Assembly: GCA_900555515.1 (NCBI GenBank)
Contig: USLO01000032.1
Span: 1-13,460 of the forward strand
Reading direction: 5' to 3'
Source: an uncultured Collinsella sp.
GTDB taxonomy: Bacteria > Actinomycetota > Coriobacteriia > Coriobacteriales > Coriobacteriaceae
Length of the DNA stretch: 13,460 nt
Within the stretch, counting starts at the first letter, position 1. Every line of letters begins with the position of its first letter. The translations under genes and the position numbers were made by a program. This document shows positions 1-7,374 of the stretch, in pieces. Below the pieces are notes generated by a model. The model saw only the letters and a list, made by a program, of their open reading frames with translations, did no database searches and had not been told where the DNA came from.

Positions 1-467
1 CTGATGCCGCAGGAGTCGAGAATGCGGCGGCTGATACGGCCGTCATCGGTGTCGGCATACTTATTGTCCAGGTAGACGACCTCGCCCACGCCCACCTGCG
101 CCAGGATCTTGGCGCAGTCGTGGCACGGGAACAGCGTGACGTAGACCGTGGAACCCTCGAGGTCTTTGAGCGAGCCGCGGTAGTTGAGCACGGCGTTTGC
201 CTCGGCATGTACCACGTAGTTGTGCTTGTCCTGCAACGGGTCATCGCTCGTGCCCCACGGGAAAAAGTCGTCGTTGAGCGCCGAGGGCGTACCGTTGTAG
301 CCCACCGAAAGGATGCGGTGGTTGGTGCTGGCGATGCACGCGCCCACCTGCGTGTTGGGGTCCTTACTGCGGCGCTGCGCGGCGATGGCCACGCTCATAA
401 AGAACTCATCCCAGCTAATGACGTCGCGGCGCTTGCCCGACGCGGTTTGATGAAGATCGTCCGACAT
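1..467 (-). CDS. dCMP deaminase (ComEB-type cytidine/deoxycytidylate deaminase), 3' end outside window
   Basis: Probably deaminates dCMP to dUMP, feeding thymidylate synthesis in the cytosol, using one zinc ion. The 155 readable residues show the family pattern. An N-terminal SWDEFFMSVA helix and GYNGTP (55-60) are followed by zinc ligand and proton shuttle HAE (H86, E88), then the PCHDC zinc motif (C114, C117). The start is the ATG at 467, preceded by a perfect GGAGG at 476-480. Family members are about 150-180 residues, so only a short C-terminal tail should be missing. The gene lies 83 bp downstream of coaX on the same strand, and has a possible extended -10 promoter of its own at 502-510. 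The dCMP rather than cytidine specificity is inferred from the overall pattern, including the HAE/PCxxC spacing and GYNGTP. A related nucleotide or tRNA deaminase is less likely. Confidence 0.9.
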   Translation of the reverse strand, partial: MSDDLHQTASGKRRDVISWDEFFMSVAIAAQRRSKDPNTQVGACIASTNHRILSVGYNGTPSALNDDFFPWGTSDDPLQDKHNYVVHAEANAVLNYRGSLKDLEGSTVYVTLFPCHDCAKILAQVGVGEVVYLDNKYADTDDGRISRRILDSCGI

Positions 468-487
468 GGCAGACACCTCCGAAATCG

Positions 488-510
488 CAATAGTTTGACC
501 TATTGTAGCA
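488..510 (-). promoter_or_regulatory. Extended -10 promoter and overlapping dyad upstream of the dCMP deaminase gene
   Basis: On the minus strand TGCTACAAT (510-502) matches an extended -10 (TGnTATAAT with one mismatch). It lies about 35 nt before the start codon. No good -35 is seen, which extended -10 promoters tolerate. Overlapping it is a perfect 6-bp inverted repeat, CAATAG at 488-493 and CTATTG at 500-505 with a 6-nt spacer, covering the expected transcription start. This could be an operator or a small 5' hairpin. Promoter and operator roles are inferred. Confidence 0.45.
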
Positions 511-550
511 GGTGGAAGGTGGAGACGTTTTTGTCTCACCGCCCCCATCG

Positions 551-1402
551 CTACGCGCGGCGAGGCTTTTGGTTGATGTGGTAGAGCTCGGCGAGACCCC
601 GCAGCGTCAGCGCATCGTCGACCGTCAGGCTATGGCCGACCAGCGCCGCAAGTGCCTCGGCATCGTCGCCGGTAATGACGATGGGCACATCGCCCTCCCC
701 CGTGGCCTTGGTCGCACGCATCTCGGCAAGCACCATGTCGAGCATGCCGTCGATGCGGGCCACCTCGCCCAGAACCACGCCCGATCGCATGGCCTCGCGC
801 GTGTTGCGGCCGATGACGTGTGTCGGCGCCGAGGGCTCAACCTGAGGCAGGCGCGCTGCTGCCGCCGAAAGTGAGCGGGCGCCGAGCGCCAGCCCCGGCG
901 CGATAACGCCGCCGACAAAGGTACCGTGCGCGTCGATGACCTCGATATTGGTCGTCGTGCCCAGGTCGATCACAATACACGGCGAGCCGTAGACGGCGCG
1001 GGCCGCCACGGCATCGGCGATGCGGTCGGGGCCGATCTCGGCCGGGTCATCGTAGTGTACGGGCATGCCGGTCTTAAGTCCCGGCCCCACCGTGAGCACG
1101 CGCCCCGTGCAGGTGCGGGAAAGCGCCGCCTTCCACGGGCGCTCAAGCGCCGGGACCACGCAGCTCAGCACAGCCGCGGCGGGTACGAGCACCCCGGGCA
1201 CACCCGCATCGGCGGCGAGCGCGCCCATGACCTGCACGAGACGCATGCGCGCCTCGTCTGCTGTGATGCTCGACGGCGTGGTGATCTCGCACGTCGCAAG
1301 CGGACATTCCTGCGCCGCGGCCGAATCCTCGGCAAACAGGCCAAAGCGAATGAACGTGTTGCCCACGTCGACCGTCAATATATATGCGCACCCATTAAGC
1401 AT
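551..1402 (-). CDS. coaX: Type III pantothenate kinase
   Basis: Phosphorylates pantothenate with ATP, the first step of coenzyme A synthesis, in the cytosol. The 283-residue product has the type III motifs in order: phosphate loop D12-x-G-N-T16 (DVGNT), GPDR at 124-127 with the presumed catalytic Asp126, DLGTTT at 146-151, GGVIAPG at 164-170, and a late TGDDAEAL (244-251) where TGG is usual. Length is slightly above the usual 250-265. The ATG at 1402 is chosen over an upstream in-frame start at 1456 because AAAGGAG (1411-1417) sits 8 nt before it and the family begins just before DVGNT. The next gene downstream is a dCMP deaminase, not one of the partners often seen with coaX (birA, dus, ftsH). 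CoaX enzymes are typically not feedback-inhibited by CoA; this is family knowledge. Confidence 0.93.
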   Translation of the reverse strand: MLNGCAYILTVDVGNTFIRFGLFAEDSAAAQECPLATCEITTPSSITADEARMRLVQVMGALAADAGVPGVLVPAAAVLSCVVPALERPWKAALSRTCTGRVLTVGPGLKTGMPVHYDDPAEIGPDRIADAVAARAVYGSPCIVIDLGTTTNIEVIDAHGTFVGGVIAPGLALGARSLSAAAARLPQVEPSAPTHVIGRNTREAMRSGVVLGEVARIDGMLDMVLAEMRATKATGEGDVPIVITGDDAEALAALVGHSLTVDDALTLRGLAELYHINQKPRRA

Positions 1403-1429
1403 CGTCGGCGCTCCTTTCGTCTGCCCAGC

Positions 1430-1435
1430 AGTATA
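1430..1435 (-). promoter_or_regulatory. Possible -10 box of coaX
   Basis: TATACT on the minus strand (5 of 6 to TATAAT), 28 nt before the coaX start codon, would give a leader of about 20 nt that still contains the ribosome site. No convincing -35 is present at 16-18 nt. A second TATACT on the plus strand at 1593-1598 lies on the other side of the large inverted repeat, so the repeat is bracketed by outward-facing candidate -10 boxes. Confidence 0.35.
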
Positions 1436-1462
1436 TCGCCTACCCGAACCAGCCATCCCAGG

Positions 1463-1583
1463 TAGTCATTTTGGGACGGGGCTATTTTAGCTACCCCAAT
1501 ATGTCGGTTGATATTTGCCCCAATCCCAGATAATTCGTCGACTGTCAAAGGGTAGCTAAAATAGCCCCATCCCAAAATGACTA
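1463..1583. repeat. 121-bp inverted-repeat element with 34-nt arms
   Basis: The left arm (1463-1496) and right arm (1550-1583) are reverse complements over 34 nt with a single C/A mismatch (1477 opposite 1569). Each arm contains the cores TAGTCATTTTGGGA and GGGGCTATTTTAGCTACCC, in opposite senses. The 53-nt centre is AT-richer than the surroundings and contains a small AATAT/ATATT dyad (1498-1502, 1511-1515). No target-site duplication or coding potential is seen. It sits between the divergent coaX and OPT genes. It could be a dispersed intergenic palindrome, a MITE-like relic, or a large RNA hairpin or recombination site. The palindrome itself is certain; its nature is inferred. Confidence 0.85.
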
Positions 1584-1592
1584 GCTTGCGGC

Positions 1593-1598
1593 TATACT
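1593..1598 (+). promoter_or_regulatory. Possible -10 box of the OPT transporter gene
   Basis: TATACT (5 of 6 to consensus) lies 115 nt before the start codon, just after the inverted repeat. The matching -35 position (about 1570) falls inside the repeat's right arm and is a poor match. If used, transcription would begin near 1605 and give a leader of about 105 nt containing the hairpin at 1646-1684. Confidence 0.3.
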
Positions 1599-1645
1599 GG
1601 TGCGCGGTCGTTTGCGAGCTCACGCGGCGGCCCTTGGTAACCCGA

Positions 1646-1684
1646 CTTCCCGCGCCGTATCCGTAACGGCGCTCCCGGGGGAAG
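1646..1684 (+). promoter_or_regulatory. GC-rich hairpin in the 5' leader of the OPT gene
   Basis: CTTCCC (1646-1651) and GCGCCGT (1652-1658) pair with ACGGCGC (1666-1672) and GGGAAG (1679-1684) around a 7-nt loop, with a 6-nt bulge at 1673-1678. It is followed 11 nt later by the AAAGGAG ribosome site. There is no U-tract, so it is not a plain terminator. It may affect translation or mRNA stability. No known riboswitch class was recognised. Confidence 0.45.
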
Positions 1685-1708
1685 CGGATATACGCAAAGG
1701 AGTTCTAT

Positions 1709-3412
1709 ATGAGCAATCCCTCGAACCGTGCTTCGATGCGCGGGCAACTCACGCTGCGCGGCGTCGTCATCGGCGTCCTTGGCTGCGTGATCATCACGGC
1801 AAGCTCGGCCTATACCGCCCTCAAGATGGGCGCCCTCCCCTGGCCGATCATTTTCGCTGCCGTCATTTCGCTGTTCTTCCTGAAGCTCATGGGCAACGCC
1901 AGTCTCAACGAGGCCAACGTCACCCACACCATCATGTCCGCGGGCGCCATGGTCGCCGGCGGTTTGGCGTTTACCATCCCGGGCGCCTGGATGCTGGGCT
2001 ATGCCGACCAGATCAGCTGGCTCGACATGTTTATCGTGGCGCTCGCCGGCACCGTCTTGGGCCTTCTGGCGACAGCGCTCATCCACCGTCACTTTATCGT
2101 GGACGCCGCGCTGGAGTTCCCCACCGGCAACGCCGCAGCTCAGACCCTGCGTGCTACCGAGGCCGGCGGCAAGACCGGCAAGCAGCTCTTTGGCTCCATG
2201 GCCATCGCAGGCATCTACAGCGTGCTTCGCGACGCTCTGGGCGTGGTGCCCAGCATGCTGTGCACGCTCAATATCCCCGGTGTGACCTTTGCCATCTACA
2301 ACTCGCCCATGTTGCTGTCCATCGGCTTTTTGGTGGGCTTCGCCCCCGTCGCGTTCTGGTTTGCCGGCGCGCTGCTGGGCAACTTTGGCATCATCGTCGG
2401 CGGTACCGCTGCCGGTCTGTTCGACGTCGTAACCGCGCAGGGCATCGTCAAGTCCCTCGGCATGGGCCTTATGATGGGCTTTGGCGTCGCAGTCGTCCTC
2501 AAGGACATCCTGCCGCAGGTCGCCGGTATCGTCCGGGGCCTCGCCGCCGACAGCTCCACCGACACCGACGAGCAGTCGCTCATCTCGGGCTCCCTTAAGC
2601 TCGACGCCGGCATCATCGGCCTGGGCACCGCAGCCATCGCTGTGATCGTTGCCATCGCGCTCGACCTTGGTCCCGTCCCGGCCGTCATCGTCACGCTGTT
2701 CACCTTTGTCACCACCATCATGAGCGCCCAGAGCTGCGGTCAGACGGGTATCGACCCCATGGAGATCTTTGGCCTTATCGTCATGCTCATCGTGGCTGCC
2801 TTCGCACAGCTCGCGCAGGTCAAACTGTTCTTTATCGCCGGCATCGTGGCCGTGGCGTGCGGCCTTGCGGGCGACGTCATGAACGACTTTAAGGCCGGCG
2901 CCGTGCTGGGCACCAATCCGCGCGCACAGTGGGTCGGCCAGGCCATCGGCGGCATCGTGGGCGCCCTGGTCGCCGCCGCCGTCATGGTCGCGCTCGTCAC
3001 CGCCTATGGTCCGGACGCCTTCGGCCCCGACAAGAGCTTTGTAGCCGCGCAGGCAAGCGTCGTCGCCACCATGGTCTCGGGCATCCCGAGCGTGCCGTGG
3101 TTCGCAGGCGGCTTTATCGCCGGCATCGTCATGTACTGGCTCGGCATTCCGGCCATGATGATCGGCCTGGGCGTGTACCTGCCGTTCTACATGTCACTCA
3201 CGGCATTCCTGGGCTCCTGCGTCAAGCTCGCCTACGACAAGTGGTCCGCCCACCGCGACGCCACCGCTGGTCTTTCTGACGAGGAAAAGGCCGCCAAGGA
3301 CGCCGCCTTCCAGGAACAGGGCTTGGTTGTCGCCAGCGGCCTGCTCGGCGGCGAGTCCATCGTCGGCGTTATCCTGGCGTTTGTCTCCGTGGGCTTAAGC
3401 CTGCTGGGCTAA
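1709..3412 (+). CDS. OPT-family oligopeptide transporter
   Basis: Predicted polytopic inner-membrane protein of 567 residues, almost entirely hydrophobic helices. OPT proteins are secondary, cation-coupled importers of short peptides or metal chelates; the substrate here is unknown. Family features are the N-terminal LTLRGVVIGVLGCVIITAS block, the SLNEANVTHTIMSAGA segment (65-80), EFPTGNAAA (136-144), CGQTGIDPMEIFG (343-355) and the conserved DVMNDFKAGAVLGTNP loop (389-404). The start is the ATG at 1709 with AAAGGAG at 1696-1702. A short soluble loop at 278-296 (rich in S, T, D, E) separates the two halves. A DEEKAAKDAAF segment near 523-534 precedes the last helix. It is transcribed alone: divergent from coaX, ended by its own terminator. 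Length is near the lower end for bacterial OPT members, and nothing looks broken. Confidence 0.9.
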   Translation: MSNPSNRASMRGQLTLRGVVIGVLGCVIITASSAYTALKMGALPWPIIFAAVISLFFLKLMGNASLNEANVTHTIMSAGAMVAGGLAFTIPGAWMLGYADQISWLDMFIVALAGTVLGLLATALIHRHFIVDAALEFPTGNAAAQTLRATEAGGKTGKQLFGSMAIAGIYSVLRDALGVVPSMLCTLNIPGVTFAIYNSPMLLSIGFLVGFAPVAFWFAGALLGNFGIIVGGTAAGLFDVVTAQGIVKSLGMGLMMGFGVAVVLKDILPQVAGIVRGLAADSSTDTDEQSLISGSLKLDAGIIGLGTAAIAVIVAIALDLGPVPAVIVTLFTFVTTIMSAQSCGQTGIDPMEIFGLIVMLIVAAFAQLAQVKLFFIAGIVAVACGLAGDVMNDFKAGAVLGTNPRAQWVGQAIGGIVGALVAAAVMVALVTAYGPDAFGPDKSFVAAQASVVATMVSGIPSVPWFAGGFIAGIVMYWLGIPAMMIGLGVYLPFYMSLTAFLGSCVKLAYDKWSAHRDATAGLSDEEKAAKDAAFQEQGLVVASGLLGGESIVGVILAFVSVGLSLLG

Positions 3413-3453
3413 GCTGAGCAGCTGCTCGACGGCAACCATATTGCCTACGACTT

Positions 3454-3493
3454 GCCCGGTCGGTAGCTTTTGCGGCTGCCGACCGGGCTTTTT
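3454..3493 (+). terminator. Rho-independent terminator of the OPT gene
   Basis: A 14-bp stem (3454-3467 with 3475-3488, one G-U pair) with a 7-nt loop is followed by TTTTT (3489-3493). It lies 41 nt past the OPT stop codon. No T-run is present on the opposite strand, so it acts rightward. Confidence 0.9.
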
Positions 3494-3503
3494 ATACCAA
3501 CGC

Positions 3504-3543
3504 AAAGAAAGGCCGGCGCGCTGCATTTAACAGCGCGCCGGCC
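3504..3543 (-). terminator. Terminator of the surface-protein gene
   Basis: A perfect 13-bp GC-rich stem (3511-3523 with 3531-3543) and 7-nt loop lie 68 nt past the surface-protein stop. On the minus strand the stem is followed by TTTCTTT (3510-3504), so it best fits leftward termination. A rightward TTAT follows too, so it may back up the OPT terminator. Confidence 0.75.
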
Positions 3544-3611
3544 TTATCGTTTGGCTAACGAGACGGTCCCGTTATGAATTGAAGTTCGTTGCAGAATCTA
3601 CGCTCGAAACG

Positions 3612-6600
3612 CTACATCTGCTTGCGACGACGATCGCTCAGCGTCACACCAGCGGCCACGAGGGTGATACCGCCGATGACGAACACCTCGCCCGCAAGAG
3701 CGGAGTCATCGCCAGTCTGGGCGAGCGCGGCCGACGTGGCCTTCTTCTTGGCAACAGGAGCCTTTGCAGCAGCCTGCGCAACCTGAGGCTTGGCCTGCGG
3801 CTCAGCCTTGGGATGATACTTGTCGTACTCGGCCTGAGCGGCAGCCAGGGCATCCTTGGCATCGCCAAGCTCGGCAAGCGCGGCGGCATAGGCGTCGTTG
3901 GCATCGGACAGCTTGGCATCGGCATCGCTCAGAGCAGCCTTGAGACCAGCGGCGGCATCGACGGCGGCCTTATAGCGAGCGTAGGCAGCGTTCAGCTTGA
4001 CCAGCTTCTCGTTGCCCGTCGTGCCCGCGGCAAGGGATGCCTTGTGGTCGACAGCCTCAAGATCGGCCTTGAGTGCCTCGTCGTTGGCAAGCTCGGCCTT
4101 GGCCTTGACGATCTCGAGGTTCGCATCGACGACGGCTTCGTTGGCGGCCTCGAGCTGCTTCTGGGCATCGGCGACACTGGCCACGGCAGCGTCATAGGCG
4201 GTCTTGGCGTCGTCGACCGCCTTCTGGGCGCCGGCGAAGCGCTCGAAGGCCTTGTTTGCGCCGGCCAGCTCGCCCTCGGCGGCCTTGGCCTTCGCCTGTG
4301 CGTCGGACAGAGCCTGCGTCTTGGCGGCAACTGCCTGCTTGGCGTCCGAAAGAGTGGTCGCGGCCTGGACATCTGCGGCCTGGGCCTTGTCTACACCAGC
4401 CTGGGCAGTGTCGTCGGCCTTCTTGGCATCGACAAGCGTGCCCTGCTTGTTCGCAAGGTCCGTCTTGGCGGCATCGCGCTTGGCGGTAAGGTCCTTGACC
4501 GAAGCCGTGGCGTTGTCATACGCCTCATTGGCCTGATCGGACTTTGCCTTGGCGGCATCGCGGGCGCTGCGAGCCTTCGCCTTGTGAGCAGCGGCATCGG
4601 CTGCCTTCGTCTTGCTGTCAGCAAGCGTGGCGTTTGCCTTATCGAGAGCTGCCTGGGCAGTAGCGGCCTCGCTCTTGGCGGCGTCGAGCTTGGTCTTGGG
4701 CGTCTTGACGTCGATACCCTTGAGTTTGGCTTCGGCGGCGTCGTATGCCGTCTTCGCGGCGGCGGTGCCGGACTTAGCCTTCTCGTACTCACCCTTGGCG
4801 GTGTTCATGTTCACATCTGCTGCAGTGAAAGCGTCCTGGGCGGCATCCTGCCCGTTTACAGCTGCGAAGTAAGCTTCCCTAGTAGTTCCAAAGTTCTTCT
4901 GCGCCTCGGCGAGCTTGCCCTGAAGCTCCTTGAGCTGCGCCTTCTGCTCCTGCGTGCCGCCTGCATTGTAGGCGGAATCGATGTAGTCGGTGACGAGCTT
5001 CTTGAACTCGGAGACAGTGAAGTCCTTCTGCCCAGTGCTTCCACTATAGTCGAAAATGGTTACCTCGGAATCGGTGTTCTTACCGCTACCGGTTGCGATG
5101 CCGATAGCCTTCGCGCCGGCATCGATGATGTTGAGATAGTGTCCGCACTCATGGTAGATGCTGTTGTAGTGCTGGTAGATATAGTAGGAATCATATCGGT
5201 GGCTGCCGAGTTCGTCGCCATACTGCTCGACGTACTTATCGAATGCCTCTTTCTCCTGGGTGTAGAGACCGGTATATGGCCAGCCGAGGGTATCCTCGGT
5301 TTCGCCTCCGGTGTATGCCCCGCCGCCGCCTGCAAGGTTCTCACCTTGATCGAAATAGCAGTTCGAGTGTCCCCAGATGTTCGATGAATATGATGTATTA
5401 AGTGCGGCTGCCGCAGTCATGCGGAGGCTAACGCTGAGCTCCGACTGGCCGTTCGCCTTGCGGAGGTTGTTCTGGGTATCGAGGTAAGTCAGGGCGTTGC
5501 GCATCTGCTCCAAGGAAAGAGGATTGGTGTCGCGAGACATGTCCTGATCGACGTACTTGTCATACCAGTCCTGTTTATCCGTCGTCCCCATGAGCATCGA
5601 TACGGCAGTGCTTGCATTCGACTTCTGCGTTGCTGTGAACTGGCTGCCGCCGATAATGTAGTTCATGAAGCCGAACATACCCTGGTTGATGACATTCTGG
5701 TCTACGGTCATGTTCGACTTGAGGTCGGCAATCTGCTGGTTAAGAGCCTCAACCTGGGCATTAGCAGCGTCATAAGCCTTTTCCGCGGCGTTCGAAGCGG
5801 CGCAGGCTGCCTCCCACTCGCTGCGCTTCTGCTTGCGAACTTCGACAAGCTTATCGTACGCGGTCTTCTTGTCGGCCTCGGTCTGCTGGGCCTGCTCGTA
5901 TGCCGTCTTCGCGGCGTCACGCTTACTGACCGCGTCCTTGTACTCCTTGTTTGCCGCATCGTATGCAGACTGGGCAGATGCCACAGCAGCGTTGGCGGCG
6001 TTGGCCTTCTCCTGCGCGGCAGCGACGGCAACCTGGGCGGCCTGCAGATTTGTCTGTGCGGTGGCGTCGGCATCCGTCGCGGCATTGAGCTCCGCCTGCG
6101 CGGTCTTGAGCTCACCAGCAGCAGCGTTCATGGCGGCCTCAAGCGCACTCAGGTCAACACCCGTACCCGAGACGGCAGCATCGAGCGCGTCCTGCGCCTG
6201 GTTGAACTTCTGCTGGGCGTTATCGCGCGCAGTGGTCGCAGCGGCGAGAGCAGCGGCAGTCTCCTGCTTCTTGGCCTGGGCAGTCGTCAGAGCGGCCTCA
6301 GTGTCCTTCTTTTCCTGCTGGGCGCTAGCCTCGGCAGCCTTGGCCTGGTCCAGATTGGCCTGTGCAGTAGCAACGACCTTATTGGCGTCATCGAGCTTTG
6401 CCTGCGCGTCCTCGACGGCCTTCTTGGCGGCCTCGTACTCGTCCATACCCATGGCCTCGAGCTTGGCCTGGGCATCATCGAGGGCCTTCTTGGCCTCATC
6501 CTGCTTTGCCTTGGCGTCCTTGAGCGCCTGGGTCTTATCCTCGACACTCTTGTTGGCTTGATCGAGCTGCTCGTTCAGGTCGCCCAGCTTCTTCTGCTGC

Positions 6601-7067
6601 TGCTCGGTCTTTTCGACGGCGGCTTTGAGCTCGTCAATCTTCTCCTGGAGCGCGGCGACTTCTGCTGCGTTCTGCTCGATTTCGTTGTCGCTCACAGCCT
6701 GCGAGGCCTGATTCTTTTGCTGCTGCGCCTGCTTTTGAGACTGGCCCGCCGCGTCGGCCTTCTTCTGGGCGGCATCGTAGGCGGCCTGAGCGTCCTTGAG
6801 CTGCTTTGCCGACTCCTCGGCCAGCTGGGCAGCCGTCTTTACGACCGCTTGGTTACCGGCGGCAACGGTATTCTCTACAGAACTACCCCCCCCCTGAACA
6901 GAATCGCCGTTACCGGTTGACGGTGCGGCGATTGCCGCCAGCGGCGACATGAGCGGCTGAGCGATGAGGCCCGCCGTCAAAACGGTTGCGACGGCGCGGT
7001 TGGCAACGCCCTTGACGTTGACGGCCTTGGCCCGAGGCTCAAAGTGTTGTGGACTGTAGTTTGCCAT
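3612..7067 (-). CDS. Secreted wall-anchored CAP-domain protein with two long alanine-rich coiled coils (LAQTG sorting signal)
   Basis: The product has 1151 residues. A long signal peptide ends near AIA|AP (47/48). A Q/A/K-rich coiled coil spans about 75-450. A CAP/SCP-like domain (about 455-700) has H567 (WGHSN), GENLAGG (575-581) and GHYLNII (642-648). A second coiled coil spans about 705-1085. A P/K/A-rich linker leads to LAQTG (1115-1119), a hydrophobic helix (about 1124-1143) and an RRRK tail. LAxTG is the signal class E sortases use, so the protein should be covalently attached to peptidoglycan. The CAP domain contains HECGH (639-643), an HExxH-like arrangement, and only three cysteines occur (C422, C570, C641). 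ATG at 7067 has AAAGGGAG at 7074-7081. A G9 run occurs at codons 58-61. Function is unknown: adhesion, stalk or CAP-linked lipid, peptide or metal binding are possible. Confidence 0.85.
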   Translation of the reverse strand: MANYSPQHFEPRAKAVNVKGVANRAVATVLTAGLIAQPLMSPLAAIAAPSTGNGDSVQGGGSSVENTVAAGNQAVVKTAAQLAEESAKQLKDAQAAYDAAQKKADAAGQSQKQAQQQKNQASQAVSDNEIEQNAAEVAALQEKIDELKAAVEKTEQQQKKLGDLNEQLDQANKSVEDKTQALKDAKAKQDEAKKALDDAQAKLEAMGMDEYEAAKKAVEDAQAKLDDANKVVATAQANLDQAKAAEASAQQEKKDTEAALTTAQAKKQETAAALAAATTARDNAQQKFNQAQDALDAAVSGTGVDLSALEAAMNAAAGELKTAQAELNAATDADATAQTNLQAAQVAVAAAQEKANAANAAVASAQSAYDAANKEYKDAVSKRDAAKTAYEQAQQTEADKKTAYDKLVEVRKQKRSEWEAACAASNAAEKAYDAANAQVEALNQQIADLKSNMTVDQNVINQGMFGFMNYIIGGSQFTATQKSNASTAVSMLMGTTDKQDWYDKYVDQDMSRDTNPLSLEQMRNALTYLDTQNNLRKANGQSELSVSLRMTAAAALNTSYSSNIWGHSNCYFDQGENLAGGGGAYTGGETEDTLGWPYTGLYTQEKEAFDKYVEQYGDELGSHRYDSYYIYQHYNSIYHECGHYLNIIDAGAKAIGIATGSGKNTDSEVTIFDYSGSTGQKDFTVSEFKKLVTDYIDSAYNAGGTQEQKAQLKELQGKLAEAQKNFGTTREAYFAAVNGQDAAQDAFTAADVNMNTAKGEYEKAKSGTAAAKTAYDAAEAKLKGIDVKTPKTKLDAAKSEAATAQAALDKANATLADSKTKAADAAAHKAKARSARDAAKAKSDQANEAYDNATASVKDLTAKRDAAKTDLANKQGTLVDAKKADDTAQAGVDKAQAADVQAATTLSDAKQAVAAKTQALSDAQAKAKAAEGELAGANKAFERFAGAQKAVDDAKTAYDAAVASVADAQKQLEAANEAVVDANLEIVKAKAELANDEALKADLEAVDHKASLAAGTTGNEKLVKLNAAYARYKAAVDAAAGLKAALSDADAKLSDANDAYAAALAELGDAKDALAAAQAEYDKYHPKAEPQAKPQVAQAAAKAPVAKKKATSAALAQTGDDSALAGEVFVIGGITLVAAGVTLSDRRRKQM
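6886..6894 (-). repeat. Nine-G homopolymer inside the surface-protein gene
   Basis: The coding strand has nine consecutive G spanning the last base of Q58 through G61, just after the signal peptide. Gain or loss of one base would shift the frame and abolish the mature protein. Such tracts are classic slipped-strand phase-variation sites in surface genes. The length is seen directly; switching is inferred. Homopolymers are also prone to sequencing error, but the frame is open at this length. Confidence 0.8.
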
Positions 7068-7374
7068 GGCTTTCTCCCTTTGACACGGATGTATCCATAC
7101 GTATCAAACGGTAGCTGTCGATTTTTGAATTCTGTTGCGCAACATTGGCGACCAGCGTATTTTTTGAAATTCGTGCTCCTGTGCTTCACAATTTCGTCAC
7201 ATTTGAAGGAGCTGGTGCATCATATTTTCGCGGGATGGAATTGAGCCTGTGATTTGCATTTGCTCCCGCGTCATCCGCCCTATCGGATTCCGCATCCAAC
7301 AGACACCCCGCCCGCCACGGTGTAGAGTTAGGACAACGGGCGCGTTGCGCGGACCGCGCTGGAACGAGGTGGAC
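7068..7374. other. Divergent intergenic region between the surface-protein and DUF389 genes
   Basis: This 307-bp stretch is clearly AT-richer than its neighbours and has no convincing gene. It holds the surface-protein ribosome site (7074-7081), a GATAC direct repeat near 7091-7105, and a 12-bp perfect palindrome TGTTGCGCAACA (7133-7144). A weak rightward promoter candidate is CAGACA (7300-7305), 17 nt, TAGAGT (7323-7328), each 4 of 6 to consensus. No strong leftward promoter was found for the surface-protein gene, which may rely on a regulator or non-consensus sigma factor. Confidence 0.5.

Noticed and set aside
518..540. Hairpin just past the coaX stop codon, considered as a terminator
   Set aside because: The stem is short (5 bp plus 3 after a bulge), and the T-run lies in the loop, on the plus strand only. 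Nothing resembles a U-tract for the leftward transcript.
1403..1456. Upstream in-frame start adding 18 residues to CoaX
   Set aside because: The strong AAAGGAG site serves the ATG at 1402, and the extra residues are not family-like.
1463..1583. Inverted repeat read as an insertion sequence
   Set aside because: It is only 121 bp, has no transposase frame, and shows no target-site duplication at its flanks.
3579..5387. 602-residue open frame on the plus strand, opposite the surface-protein gene
   Set aside because: It is the antisense of an alanine/lysine-rich coiled-coil gene whose repetitive GCC/AAG codons leave few stops on the other strand. It has a low-complexity L/G/V-rich product, no ribosome site and no recognisable domain, and it would run through the terminators and the opposite gene.
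7249..7374. 42-residue N-terminal extension of the DUF389 protein from a GTG
   Set aside because: There is no ribosome site at the GTG, and the sequence is unlike a membrane or conserved segment. The ATG at 7375 has GAGG at good spacing.
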